From an uncultured Prevotellaceae bacterium (GTDB lineage Bacteria > Bacteroidota > Bacteroidia > Bacteroidales > Bacteroidaceae), in NCBI GenBank assembly GCA_937900485.1, contig CALCEL010000020.1:1-29227 (forward strand): a stretch of 29,227 nt of DNA, written 5' to 3'. Of this stretch, positions 8,193 to 16,177 are shown in pieces; positions within the stretch are counted from its first letter, which is position 1, and every line of letters begins with the position of its first letter. The position numbers and the translations under genes are program-made. The notes below the pieces were generated by a model that did not search any database, was not told the DNA's origin, and saw only the letters and a program-made list of their open reading frames with translations.

Positions 8193-11100
8193 TTACTAAT
8201 ATCTTCTTACCATTTACTATATATATACCATTAGTTAAGTTTTTGCTGTTTGTCCCGTTGATGGTATATATCATCTGTTTATCATTTTCGGTATTTATAT
8301 GTCTGACATCTAAAGCACTGGTGTACTCATCAATGTCGGAATGAAATCCAACGTATTTGATGACACTTGTGCCGCTGGAGGATGTCAGACCGAATATTGT
8401 TAGTCCTCTTGATATGGACAGCGGGTCGCCGGTGTTGTTGCCGTCGAGTCCGGACGTTGTCATGTCCCAGGCAATGACCGCCTCCTCACTTGTCGTGCCG
8501 TCATTGTTTGTAACGCTGATGTTCTTTGTCAACGCTGGTCTGACGCTTGACCCTTTATTTACTCCGTTCAACCACCACAGATAGTTCTTTCCGGTTGTTA
8601 ATGACAGGTTGCTGCCGTGTACCACAAGGTATTTCTGAGACTTAGCTATCGTGTAGTCGTTATTCTCATAATCAAATGAGAGACAGACGTTGTTAACGCC
8701 TGTCCCTGCATTTATGATTATCGTGTTATTGCTTGTGTCGTAAGTCATGTCAGACTGTGACAAACGTCCGCTGTCACCCGTCTTCCAGTCTGTGCATCTC
8801 CAAGAGTACGTGTTGTCCTTGTAGTCTTTCAGAAGTCTGAGGTAATACAAGCCTGGCAGCAGCGTGTTTGGTGAGGCCACAGCCTTGAATGTCAGTTTAG
8901 ACTTCACGTTACCAGAGGCATCAATCAGAAGATTATCAGGAATGCGGAACTCAATATTATAGAAGCCGTTCTCGTCAGCGTTTTTGCTGGTTGGCGTCAC
9001 GGTGTAGTCAGATATTTTCGTGTCGTCTATGTAGATGCTCATGGCTCTGTTCTTGTCTGCTGTTATCATGCGGAGCATGATTGAGACGTTAGTGGTCTCC
9101 TTAGTGACGTTCTCCAACGTGTACTGCACATATTCATTGCTTTTAGCGTCACGATAAGTCTCTCCGATATAAGATCCGCTTGTTGACCCGGATGAATATT
9201 TTGCCTCGTGTCCCGCCTCACTCTGTTGTTCGCCTGTCGCCACGAAGTCCAATGTCCTTGCGAGGAGAGCCTGCTCGATGGCGTCGGCCTGTCCCATCGT
9301 GGAAGCGGCGTAGCGCTCTGGAGTGGCCTGGTAGAAATAGCAGGCGTAGCGTGAGTGATGTATTCCGTTAAATGGTTCAAGTGTCACCACACCTTTGTTA
9401 TATGTCTTCATGCTGAACATGAGCTTGTATATGTCGGTGACACTGATACTGTCCATCATTTTGTCACGTTCTCCAATCACCAGAGGAGACGAGCTGAGAG
9501 TCTTGATGCTTGCCCTGCTTCCCGGTGCGTGGTCCATTCGTCCTTCTCCTCCGTACTCGTTCTGTAGTTCGTCCTCCGTATCTGTTCTGGCGGCAAGAAG
9601 TATCGGTCCATATTTCACTGCCACGTAATCGTTGTAGTCAGGACATGACTCTATGCTGAGAGTCATAGGCAGGTCGATGTCAACGGTTTCTCCTTTCTTC
9701 CATTTCTTGGTGGTGTAAGTGTATGATCCGCCGTTCTCCACCCAGCTTGGTTTACGTATGGCCAGTGTGAAAGTGCCGCTTTTAGTTATTGTGATCTTAC
9801 TCTTTTGCTCGAAAGGGAACGCCGTTTCCTGTCTTATTCCGAACTTACTGCTTTTGAGTTCTGACGGGATGAACAGGTTGACGTACAGCGTGTCGTTGTT
9901 CGTGCTGTGTGTGTATGCGAAGTGAGCGTACTTGCTGTGATTCTCCATGCCTGTTCCCACGCAGCACCACATGCCTTGGTTCACCTGGCTGTAGATCCTG
10001 TAGCTTTGTGGTCGTAAGGACGTGAAATATACAAAACCGCCAGTCTCCGGGTCCTGTGTTGACATGATGTGGTTATACATGGTGCTCTCGTAGAAGTCAG
10101 CGTATCTCACATCGTGTGTGTCGTCAAACAAGTCCTCGGACAATTTCAGCATATTGTTAGAGTTACAGGATTCCGGTCCGTCGAGGTTGTTGATGTAGCT
10201 CGCTCCGTTGGCGTGACGCACGAAGTGCTCGCTCACGCTGTTACCTCCGATGCACACCGTTCTGTTGTAAGCTACGTCATCCCAAAAGTTAAGCACTGCG
10301 TTTCTGTAGTCTTTGATTTTCTGTGTAGTCTCGCCCGACTGGTATTCCTGCCAGATACGCTCGAAGCCGATATATTTCGGAACTTGAGTGTTAGCGTGCT
10401 TGCCGTCGAGAAAAGTGCCGGAGAAAGTCTTCATGCCGTCCACCATTGCCTGATGACTATACCTTACTGCCGCGTCGAGATACTTCGTGTCTCCGAAAAT
10501 CTTATAAGCGTCAGCCAGAGTCTCGTTCATGCCTCCATGTTCCCAGTTTAGCACAGTTTGCATGTCAGCATAGGACAGGTTACTGATGACGTTGACGCTC
10601 CAATCGCTCAGGTCTTTGAACGCCTCCTTAGCGGTCTTGTTGCCTGCATACACGTAAGCGTCACGTAAACCCGCCAGTATCTTGTGCTGGCAATAGAAAG
10701 GTACCCAGCCACCATATTTCTTGAACTCTGTGAGGTTGTTGGCGTAAAGTCCTGTCCAAATCTGGTTGATAGGCTGTCCTCCGATGAATCCGTACAGTCC
10801 CTCCGTGTTATCCTTGTATGCGTTCTGACAATCCCTCATTATCTCCACGCAATAGTCCAGGCGTTCCTTGATCTGTTTCCTCAGCGTGTTCTGAGTGTCA
10901 CTGCCGTCATTCAAAGCCGCGTAAGCGAGCGACAGAGCAGTCACGTAATGTCCTCCTACATGTCCCTCAAGGCTCCAGTCGGCAAGACCCCAATTTGTGA
11001 ATGATGGATGCTTCTCAGTCCATTTGTAGTACTTGGATGAGGAGACGTCGGAAAGACCGGACTGACGCACGAAAGGTGTCATGAGACGATCTGCGTCATA

Positions 11101-11262
11101 GTCGAGGAGAAGCGAAGCGTTACGCTCCATCATCGTCTTCTGCTGTCCATCAAGAACCGTTATCTCCGAGAGATTGAAATGTTGGGGGTAAAGCAGGCTC
11201 TGCCCTTTCACGTTGGTCGATAAAGCTAATGCGGCGAGTGCTGCTGTGATAATAGATTTCAT
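8188..11262 (-). CDS. GH127/GH146-type beta-L-arabinofuranosidase, secreted, multidomain
   Basis: This 1024-residue exported glycosidase should release beta-L-arabinofuranose from arabinan side chains or plant glycoproteins. After the signal peptide (to about G20) comes an (alpha/alpha)6 catalytic domain at about 25-455 with LEGHVGGHYVTALSLAYAA and FIGGQPINQIW. Zinc-site residues of the family are present: E364-x-C366 (PESCNSNNM) and C433-C434 (MWCCVGTGMENHSKYAHFAY). By analogy with HypBA1 the first Cys of that pair would be the nucleophile, and E345 (SVSEHFV) is the acid/base candidate. A beta-sandwich follows, then a DUF6805-like module at about 672-812 (starting DFVATGEQQSEAGHEAKY). A further region at about 818-980 is unrecognised. 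The last residues (MIYTINGT...LTNGIYIVNGKKILVR) resemble a short T9SS-type tail. It is longer than the usual 600-800 residues because of these C-terminal parts. GH127 and GH146 cannot be separated by eye. Confidence 0.9.
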   Translation of the reverse strand: MKSIITAALAALALSTNVKGQSLLYPQHFNLSEITVLDGQQKTMMERNASLLLDYDADRLMTPFVRQSGLSDVSSSKYYKWTEKHPSFTNWGLADWSLEGHVGGHYVTALSLAYAALNDGSDTQNTLRKQIKERLDYCVEIMRDCQNAYKDNTEGLYGFIGGQPINQIWTGLYANNLTEFKKYGGWVPFYCQHKILAGLRDAYVYAGNKTAKEAFKDLSDWSVNVISNLSYADMQTVLNWEHGGMNETLADAYKIFGDTKYLDAAVRYSHQAMVDGMKTFSGTFLDGKHANTQVPKYIGFERIWQEYQSGETTQKIKDYRNAVLNFWDDVAYNRTVCIGGNSVSEHFVRHANGASYINNLDGPESCNSNNMLKLSEDLFDDTHDVRYADFYESTMYNHIMSTQDPETGGFVYFTSLRPQSYRIYSQVNQGMWCCVGTGMENHSKYAHFAYTHSTNNDTLYVNLFIPSELKSSKFGIRQETAFPFEQKSKITITKSGTFTLAIRKPSWVENGGSYTYTTKKWKKGETVDIDLPMTLSIESCPDYNDYVAVKYGPILLAARTDTEDELQNEYGGEGRMDHAPGSRASIKTLSSSPLVIGERDKMMDSISVTDIYKLMFSMKTYNKGVVTLEPFNGIHHSRYACYFYQATPERYAASTMGQADAIEQALLARTLDFVATGEQQSEAGHEAKYSSGSTSGSYIGETYRDAKSNEYVQYTLENVTKETTNVSIMLRMITADKNRAMSIYIDDTKISDYTVTPTSKNADENGFYNIEFRIPDNLLIDASGNVKSKLTFKAVASPNTLLPGLYYLRLLKDYKDNTYSWRCTDWKTGDSGRLSQSDMTYDTSNNTIIINAGTGVNNVCLSFDYENNDYTIAKSQKYLVVHGSNLSLTTGKNYLWWLNGVNKGSSVRPALTKNISVTNNDGTTSEEAVIAWDMTTSGLDGNNTGDPLSISRGLTIFGLTSSSGTSVIKYVGFHSDIDEYTSALDVRHINTENDKQMIYTINGTNSKNLTNGIYIVNGKKILVR

Positions 11263-11317
11263 TTAGTAAAAAGTTAAACTGAAAATTGATAATAGTATTT
11301 GTTCATGCTTTCATTCG

Positions 11318-11325
11318 CGAATATA
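11318..11325 (-). promoter_or_regulatory. Possible -7 box for the arabinofuranosidase gene, inside a palindrome
   Basis: On the minus strand this reads TATATTCG, one base off the Bacteroidetes -7 consensus TAnnTTTG, about 55 bases before the start. It lies in ATTCGCG-AATATA-CGCGAAT (11313-11332), a 7-bp inverted repeat. No -33 TTG is visible at the right distance. The core CGCGAATATACGCG recurs at 22721-22734. Confidence 0.35.
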
Positions 11326-11332
11326 CGCGAAT

Positions 11333-11565
11333 TATAATGGTAGTCATCGGGGTAATTGTAACAATTTATATAAATAATGTATCATTGTGTTGCTCTTTCT
11401 CCGAGACAGGTTACGATATAAAAGTGGGGTGTCGTATGTCACTGATGTCGTCACGTGTTATGTCTTTGACGTTGAACGAGAAGATAAACAGAGCGGCGTC
11501 TGCTTATAAAGTCGACACGTAGATAATAATTGTTGGTGTACTGATGAAAATTGAATGGAATTTAC
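11333..11565. other. Intergenic stretch between divergent arabinofuranosidase and GT4 genes
   Basis: Apart from the two promoter-like boxes at its ends, I see no gene, terminator or strong hairpin here. A 78-codon open frame starting at TTG 11286 reads as low-quality hydrophobic sequence and is not credited. Confidence 0.5.
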
Positions 11566-11573
11566 TAACTTTG
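11566..11573 (+). promoter_or_regulatory. -7 promoter box for the glycosyltransferase pair
   Basis: TAACTTTG matches TAnnTTTG exactly and is followed by C, 24 bases before the GT4 start. No good -33 TTG is seen at 19-21 bases upstream. Confidence 0.5.
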
Positions 11574-11597
11574 CGCCGTCATTAGTTAAGCATTTGA

Positions 11598-12857
11598 ATG
11601 AAAGTTCTTTTCGTAAACACATCTGAGCGCATCGGAGGAGCGGCTATTGCGTGTAATCGTCTGATGAAGGCGATGAGGAAACATGGAATAGTCACGACGA
11701 TGTTGGTACGTGACAGACAAACGGATGATGCAGATGTGATGTCGCTTACCAAGAGTTTCATACTGAAGGTGAAGTTTGTATACGAGAGGCTTGTCATTTT
11801 TCTCAATAACGGATTTGACAGAGATAGCGTGTTTCAGGTCGACATAGCCAATACAGGCTCAGACATCACGAAGTACAAATCTTTTATTGAGGCGGACGTG
11901 ATTCATTTGCATTGGGTTAATCAGGCATTTCTGTCGTTAGACGATCTCGAGAAGATATTATCCTCCGGTAAGAGGATTGTAGTCACCATGCATGACCAGT
12001 GGTATTTCACAGGCGTTTGTCACTATTCCGGTGGTTGTGAGAAATACAAGACTGAGTGTTACGACTGTGAGTTAATCCGCGGATTGTTCTCTGACATCGT
12101 CAGCAGTGTCTTTGACAGAAAGAAAAAAATATATGATAAAGCTGACGTGACGTTCGTGAGTTGCAGCAGGTGGCTTGCCGATGTGGCGAGACGCTCAAAG
12201 CTGTTAGAGAATCATGACGTGACGAGTGTTCCAAACGCCATCGACACTGATTTCTTTATGCCTATGGACAAGAGTGAGGCGAGGAGAAAATGGGGATTGC
12301 CGCAGGACAAGCGACTGATGTTGTTCGGCTCTCAGAAAATCACGGATGAGAGAAAGGGATTCCGTTACCTTGTTGAGGCTTGCAGGCTGTTAAAGCAGAG
12401 GAATGGTGAGCTGGCATACCGTATCGGTGTCGTCGTCCTTGGCGGAAAGTCCGACGTGGTCAAGAGCATGCTGCCTTTTGACGTCTATCCTATCGACTAT
12501 GTCAGTGACCAGTCAAAGATCGTCGAACTGTATAACTCTGTCGACGTGTACGTCACACCTTCCTTACAAGATAATCTTCCTAACACGATAGCTGAGGCCA
12601 TGTCATGTGGAGTGCCTTGCGTGGGCTTTGATGTCGGAGGGATACCTGAGATGATAGATCATGAGAAGAATGGATATGTCTCAAACTACCAAGACTCAGA
12701 TGACTTGTCGAGAGGTATAGAATGGGTACTGGAGTCGGACGACTATGACAATATATCCGTGAACTGTCGTAAGAAAGCATTGGATACTTATTCTGAGAGT
12801 GCTGTTGTCGAACAATATCTGAAAGTATATGATAACAATCATAACGGTAACGTATAA
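11598..12857 (+). CDS. Glycosyltransferase family 4 (GT-B fold)
   Basis: This 419-residue cytoplasmic glycosyltransferase should transfer a sugar from a nucleotide donor to a growing surface polysaccharide or lipid-linked glycan. The N-terminal Rossmann half shows MKVLFVNTSERIGGAAIA, with the glycine-rich acceptor-side loop, and VIHLHWVNQAFLSLDDLE. The donor-binding C-terminal half has the GT4 signature NTIAEAMSCGVPCVGFDVGG with two spaced Glu, followed by IPEMIDHEKNGYV. A Cys cluster, C141, C147, C154 and C157 (CHYSGGCEKY and ECYDCEL), is seen in a subset of Bacteroidetes GT4 enzymes. The next gene, a GT2, starts inside its last 29 bases, so the two are translationally linked. Donor and acceptor cannot be named. 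Confidence 0.92.
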   Translation: MKVLFVNTSERIGGAAIACNRLMKAMRKHGIVTTMLVRDRQTDDADVMSLTKSFILKVKFVYERLVIFLNNGFDRDSVFQVDIANTGSDITKYKSFIEADVIHLHWVNQAFLSLDDLEKILSSGKRIVVTMHDQWYFTGVCHYSGGCEKYKTECYDCELIRGLFSDIVSSVFDRKKKIYDKADVTFVSCSRWLADVARRSKLLENHDVTSVPNAIDTDFFMPMDKSEARRKWGLPQDKRLMLFGSQKITDERKGFRYLVEACRLLKQRNGELAYRIGVVVLGGKSDVVKSMLPFDVYPIDYVSDQSKIVELYNSVDVYVTPSLQDNLPNTIAEAMSCGVPCVGFDVGGIPEMIDHEKNGYVSNYQDSDDLSRGIEWVLESDDYDNISVNCRKKALDTYSESAVVEQYLKVYDNNHNGNV

Positions 12858-13584
12858 TGCGTCAGAGACGCTGGAACGTACGTTAAGGTCTGTGGAAGAG
12901 CAGGCTTATGATGACATAGAACATATCATCCAGGACGGAGCGTCCAAAGATGAGACGTTGGCTATAGCGGAGTCTTACAGGGACAGGATGCGGGCAAGAG
13001 GAGTGGACGTCAAGGTGATAAGTGGACCAGATAACGGTTTGTACGATGCTATGAACAAGGCTTTGAGTGTGGCGAAGGGACGTTTCGTCTGTTTCCTTAA
13101 CGCCGGTGACAGACTGCATGACAAGAATACGTTGAGGACGATTGCGGATGCGGTGAGAGACAAGAATGACGTGGGGGTGGTGTATGGCGACACTGACATC
13201 GTTGACTCTGAGGGCAAGAAGATACGAGGCAGGAGACTTACACCTCCAAGAAAACTCACATGGAGGTCTTTCATGCAGGGTATGGTGGTCTGTCACCAGT
13301 CGTTTTATGTCAACAGGGAGATAGCGGAGGAGTATGAACTGAGCTACCGATTCTCTTCAGACTTCGACTGGTGTGTGCGTGTGATGAGGAAAGCTCAGCG
13401 TCAGAACATGAGACTGCTGAATGTGAATCATGTGTTGACGGATTATCTGTCAGAAGGCATGACGACAGCCAATCATAAGGCTTCACTGAAAGAACGCTTC
13501 GCCATAATGTCAAAGCATTATGGACTGGTGGTGACATTCTTCCTTCACGTTTGGTTCGTGATACGTTCGTTTACGAAAAAATAA
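12829..13584 (+). CDS. Glycosyltransferase family 2 (GT-A fold)
   Basis: This 251-residue GT-A enzyme begins with the standard strand MITIITVTYNASETLERTL, followed by HIIQDGASKDET. SGPDNGLYDAMNKAL is typical of the WcaE-like group of GT2 enzymes. FLNAGD and YGDTDIVD supply acidic residues for the nucleotide-sugar and metal site, and FSSDFDWCVRV carries the probable catalytic acids. A hydrophobic segment close to the C-terminus (VVTFFLHVWFVIRSF) may associate with the membrane. It overlaps the GT4 gene by 29 bases in another frame, and the SulP gene begins 27 bases after its stop. With the GT4 it probably builds part of a surface glycan. The specificity is unknown. Confidence 0.92.
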   Translation: MITIITVTYNASETLERTLRSVEEQAYDDIEHIIQDGASKDETLAIAESYRDRMRARGVDVKVISGPDNGLYDAMNKALSVAKGRFVCFLNAGDRLHDKNTLRTIADAVRDKNDVGVVYGDTDIVDSEGKKIRGRRLTPPRKLTWRSFMQGMVVCHQSFYVNREIAEEYELSYRFSSDFDWCVRVMRKAQRQNMRLLNVNHVLTDYLSEGMTTANHKASLKERFAIMSKHYGLVVTFFLHVWFVIRSFTKK

Positions 13585-13611
13585 TTACAACAATAAGTAT
13601 AACAGGTTTTT

Positions 13612-15300
13612 ATGATTAGTTTTAGTTTCAAACCGGAGTTGGCTCTCTCCCTGAAGAATTATGACAAGGAGAAGTTCATGGCTGACTTGATGGCCGGAAT
13701 CATTGTAGGTATCGTCGCTTTGCCGTTGGCGATAGCTTTTGGTATAGCGTCAGGAGTGACGCCGGAGAAAGGTATCATAACGGCGATAGTGGCTGGTTTT
13801 ATCATCAGTGCCTTTGGCGGAAGCCGAGTGCAGATCGGAGGGCCGACAGGCGCTTTCATCGTCATCATCTATAACATAATACAGCAGTACGGACTGGATG
13901 GTCTTGCCATAGCTACTGTCATGGCGGGTATCTTCCTCATCTTGCTTGGCGTCTTCCGTCTGGGTACTATCATAAGTTACATACCTTACCCGATTATTGT
14001 GGGCTTCACGAGTGGAATCGCATTGACAATCTTCACCACGCAGGTGAAGGACCTGTTCGGATTGTCCATCGAAGGACCCGTTCCTGCTGACTTTATCTCT
14101 AAATGGGGTGTCTATATTGAGAATTTCTCGACAGTGGACCTGGCGACGACAGCGGTGGGACTGCTTACCGTGGTTGTGATCTTCATGACTCCTCTGCTCT
14201 CTAAGAAGATACCGGGAGCGTTTCTTGCCATTGTCATCATGACTATTGCCGGCGTTGTTATGAGCAGCCAGTTTGGTGTTCATATCGACACTATCGGTGA
14301 CAGATTCAAGATTGATCCGTCAATGCCAGAGGCTGTCGTTCCGGAACTGACGTGGGAGCGTGTGAAAGGACTGGTGTCTCCGGCAATAACTATCGCCGTC
14401 TTGGGTGCTATTGAGTCACTTCTGTCCGCTACGGTGGCTGATGGTGTGATTGGTCATAGACATGACTCCAACCAGGAGTTGGTGGGACAAGGATTGGCTA
14501 ATGTCATATCTCCTGTCTTTGGAGGTATACCTGCCACGGGTGCCATAGCGCGTACTATGACTAACATAAACAACGGAGGAAAGACTCCGGTGGCTGGTCT
14601 TATCCACGCCGGCATATTGCTTCTGATTTATTTCTTCCTGATGCCTCTTGCCGCATATATACCGATGTCTTGTCTCGCCGGTGTGCTCGTCGTTGTCTCA
14701 TATAACATGAGTGGATGGAGAACGGTGAAGCAGATGATGAAAAATCCTAAGTCTGACATCTCAGTGTTGTGGCTCACGTTTATTCTCACCGTGATCTTCG
14801 ACCTCACCGTGGCTATCGAGGTGGGGCTCGTCTTGGCTTGCTTCCTGTGTATGCGCCGTATGGCTGAGACAACACAGGTCAGCGTGCTCACTGATGAGAT
14901 CAACCCGGAGGATGAGATGGAGATGGAGGCTGGTAACATCGAGCATCTGACCATACCTGACAGAGTTGAGGTGTATGAGATCAACGGTCCTTATTTCTTT
15001 GGTATAGCTAATAAGTTCGACGATGTCATGGCTGGTATGAAGGATGTTCCTGCCGTTCGTATCATACGTATGCGTAAGGTGCCGTTCATTGACTCCACAG
15101 GTATGCATAACCTGGAGAATCTCATTGCGGTGAGCCACAACAACGGTATCGACGTCGTTCTCTCTGGTGTCAATGATAAGGTGAAGTCTGTCCTTGTGAA
15201 GAACGGATTTGAAAAGCTGCTCGGCGTCGGCAATATCTGTGCTAACATCAACGAGGCTCTGAGGGTGGCACAGGGATATGCTGAGAATAAGCAGAAATGA
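13612..15300 (+). CDS. SulP-family inorganic anion transporter with C-terminal STAS domain
   Basis: This 562-residue inner-membrane protein should carry sulfate, bicarbonate or a related anion. The SulP core appears at once: MAGIIVGIVALPLAIAFGIA, GGSRVQIGGPTGAFIVII (the conserved transport-site loop) and IPYPIIVGFTSGIALTIFTT. About 10-14 hydrophobic segments run to about residue 425. An acidic linker (NPEDEMEMEAGN) leads to the cytoplasmic STAS domain at about 453-555, with FIDSTGMHNL around D494. The length is normal. It starts 27 bases after the GT2 gene with no terminator between, so it may share that transcript, though the functions are not obviously linked. Sulfate is often assumed, but bicarbonate uptake is equally possible from sequence alone. 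Confidence 0.93.
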   Translation: MISFSFKPELALSLKNYDKEKFMADLMAGIIVGIVALPLAIAFGIASGVTPEKGIITAIVAGFIISAFGGSRVQIGGPTGAFIVIIYNIIQQYGLDGLAIATVMAGIFLILLGVFRLGTIISYIPYPIIVGFTSGIALTIFTTQVKDLFGLSIEGPVPADFISKWGVYIENFSTVDLATTAVGLLTVVVIFMTPLLSKKIPGAFLAIVIMTIAGVVMSSQFGVHIDTIGDRFKIDPSMPEAVVPELTWERVKGLVSPAITIAVLGAIESLLSATVADGVIGHRHDSNQELVGQGLANVISPVFGGIPATGAIARTMTNINNGGKTPVAGLIHAGILLLIYFFLMPLAAYIPMSCLAGVLVVVSYNMSGWRTVKQMMKNPKSDISVLWLTFILTVIFDLTVAIEVGLVLACFLCMRRMAETTQVSVLTDEINPEDEMEMEAGNIEHLTIPDRVEVYEINGPYFFGIANKFDDVMAGMKDVPAVRIIRMRKVPFIDSTGMHNLENLIAVSHNNGIDVVLSGVNDKVKSVLVKNGFEKLLGVGNICANINEALRVAQGYAENKQK

Positions 15301-15478
15301 CCGTCATCCGTAACGAACGGTAAGTTACATGTGTCCTTTTCGCCCGCTCCCTGATAGCGCCTGACGCATAACTTTTTGGCCTGATGGTGTCTCGGCGTGA
15401 TGTCTTTGCGGGTGACGTCCGCCAGCATAAAAAGGCCTTGACGGAAGAAGAGTAGGTACAATATGTAATAAGGTTTAA

Positions 15479-15527
15479 GTGGATGTGTCAAGAATAATCA
15501 CTCTTGTCACATCCGCTTTGTTTTTGT
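15479..15527 (+). terminator. Terminator-like hairpin downstream of the SulP gene
   Basis: GTGGATGTGTCAAGA (15479-15493) pairs with TCTTGTCACATCCGC (15502-15516), with one G-T wobble and one mismatch. It is followed by TTTGTTTTTG. It sits about 180 bases after the SulP stop, which would leave a long 3' untranslated region. Confidence 0.7.
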
Positions 15528-15669
15528 CTGGATGTATGTGATGTTGAGTCGCTATTGTTGACTCACTGTGTTATGTGTCGTCTTTTGTGAATGCTTTTTC
15601 TTGTTCTGAAACGCACTTCCTGCTCAGTGTATGTGTCTTGAAGAGATAGATTCAACGGGTGGAATAATG

Positions 15670-15696
15670 GACAATTTGGTCTGTTACCAAATTTCC
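15670..15696. repeat. Hairpin AATTTGGT/ACCAAATT
   Basis: The arms at 15673-15680 and 15686-15693 are perfectly complementary with a 5-base loop. GGA/TCC extends the stem past one unpaired base. There is no T tract, so termination is unlikely. Confidence 0.5.
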
Positions 15697-15775
15697 TATG
15701 CCTGTTTTCTTGCTGTTTTAGGCTAACTTGTTGAAAATCTTAAAATAAAGTATCTAAATATCTTGTGTCTCTTTT

Positions 15776-15869
15776 TTGAAATTCTCAGGTTAGGATATAT
15801 TCTATACGCAGGTCTGAGAATTTAAAAATCCTAACCTGAATTTTTCAACGTCCTAACCTGAGATTTTCA
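15776..15869. repeat. Cluster of 22-bp repeats: one inverted copy plus tandem copies
   Basis: Two adjacent 22-bp units, 15826-15847 and 15848-15869, share TCCTAACCTGA plus a T-rich TTTCA end (18 of 22 identical by eye). A degenerate unit precedes them at 15804-15825 in the same 22-bp phase, keeping CTGAGA-TTT. An inverted copy lies at 15776-15797 (contains TTCTCAGGTTAGGAT), 19 of 22 identical to the last unit when reversed. Left and right copies can pair in several alternative ways. There are no spacers of CRISPR type. The function is unknown: protein-binding sites, a structured RNA or a mobile repeat are all open. Confidence 0.75.
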
Positions 15870-15905
15870 GACGCTGAATAAGACACGGGAAAATTGCGGA
15901 ATTCA

Positions 15906-15935
15906 TTTTTCCGTTGTCATGTGTCAACGGAAAAA
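15906..15935. repeat. 11-bp inverted repeat TTTTTCCGTTG/CAACGGAAAAA
   Basis: Perfect arms at 15906-15916 and 15925-15935 have an 8-base loop. On either strand the T run comes before the stem and the A run after it, the reverse of an intrinsic terminator. Confidence 0.6.
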
Positions 15936-15990
15936 GGGGAGTTTAGGACAGTGAAAATTGGGAGTGCTGATAGGAAATCCGGTAAGTGAG

Positions 15991-16030
15991 ACAGGTGCCT
16001 CATCCATGTGGAAATGGTTGAGGCGCCTGT
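15991..16030. repeat. Long hairpin ACAGGTGCCTCA/TGAGGCGCCTGT
   Basis: The 12-bp arms (15991-16002 and 16019-16030, one G-T wobble) continue into an inner CCAT/ATGG stem (16004-16007, 16014-16017) with a 6-base loop. It is stable but has no T tract on either side. It lies about 150 bases after the minus-strand AlaX stop and could protect its mRNA end or be part of a non-coding RNA. Confidence 0.6.
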
Positions 16031-16177
16031 AAGTGATGTCAGTATGGTTGCGTTGATACGAGTGTGAAGCAAGTCGTTATGTCGTTCGTGATGACAGCAC
16101 CTTACTTCCGCCTCATACTTCTGTGTCTTATTAGTCTGCGCACACTTCGTCAGCGTCTTCAATCTTGTTCTGTGTCT

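Larger units (their letters stand above)
15301..16177. other. Long intergenic region rich in hairpins and repeats, no convincing gene
   Basis: This is about 880 bases between the SulP gene and the minus-strand AlaX gene. It holds a terminator (15479-15527), a hairpin with arms AATTTGGT/ACCAAATT (15673-15693), a cluster of 22-bp repeats (15776-15869) and hairpins at 15906-15935 and 15991-16030. Open frames here (for example minus 15917-16162, and a minus frame across 15301-15491 that runs on antisense to SulP) show no recognisable domains and cross the hairpins. The 15340-15440 stretch looks richer in G and C than the rest and might be a gene relic, but I cannot name one. Confidence 0.6.

Noticed and set aside
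10069..10551. Plus-strand frame of 160 codons opposite the arabinofuranosidase
   Set aside because: It is antisense to the catalytic domain, including the zinc-site region, and has no protein-like motifs.
11286..11522. Plus-strand frame of 78 codons (TTG start) between divergent genes
   Set aside because: It overlaps the probable promoter of the minus-strand gene and resembles translated AT-rich spacer.
13750..14283. Minus-strand open frame of 177 codons opposite the SulP gene
   Set aside because: Its composition (very high Asp, His, Arg and Ser) is that of the reverse complement of a hydrophobic membrane protein; no family match.
14991..15491. Minus-strand frame running from the region after SulP into the STAS domain
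   Set aside because: Most of it is antisense to SulP. The part in 15301-15491 has no recognisable domain, though it may hide a gene relic.
15776..15869. CRISPR array
   Set aside because: The repeats are directly adjacent or inverted with no unique spacers, and there are no cas genes.
15906..15935. Intrinsic terminator
   Set aside because: The T run is 5' and the A run 3' of the stem on both strands, opposite to a working terminator.
15917..16162. Minus-strand frame of 81 codons in the hairpin-rich region
   Set aside because: It spans a strong hairpin, has no homology I recognise and no promoter box.
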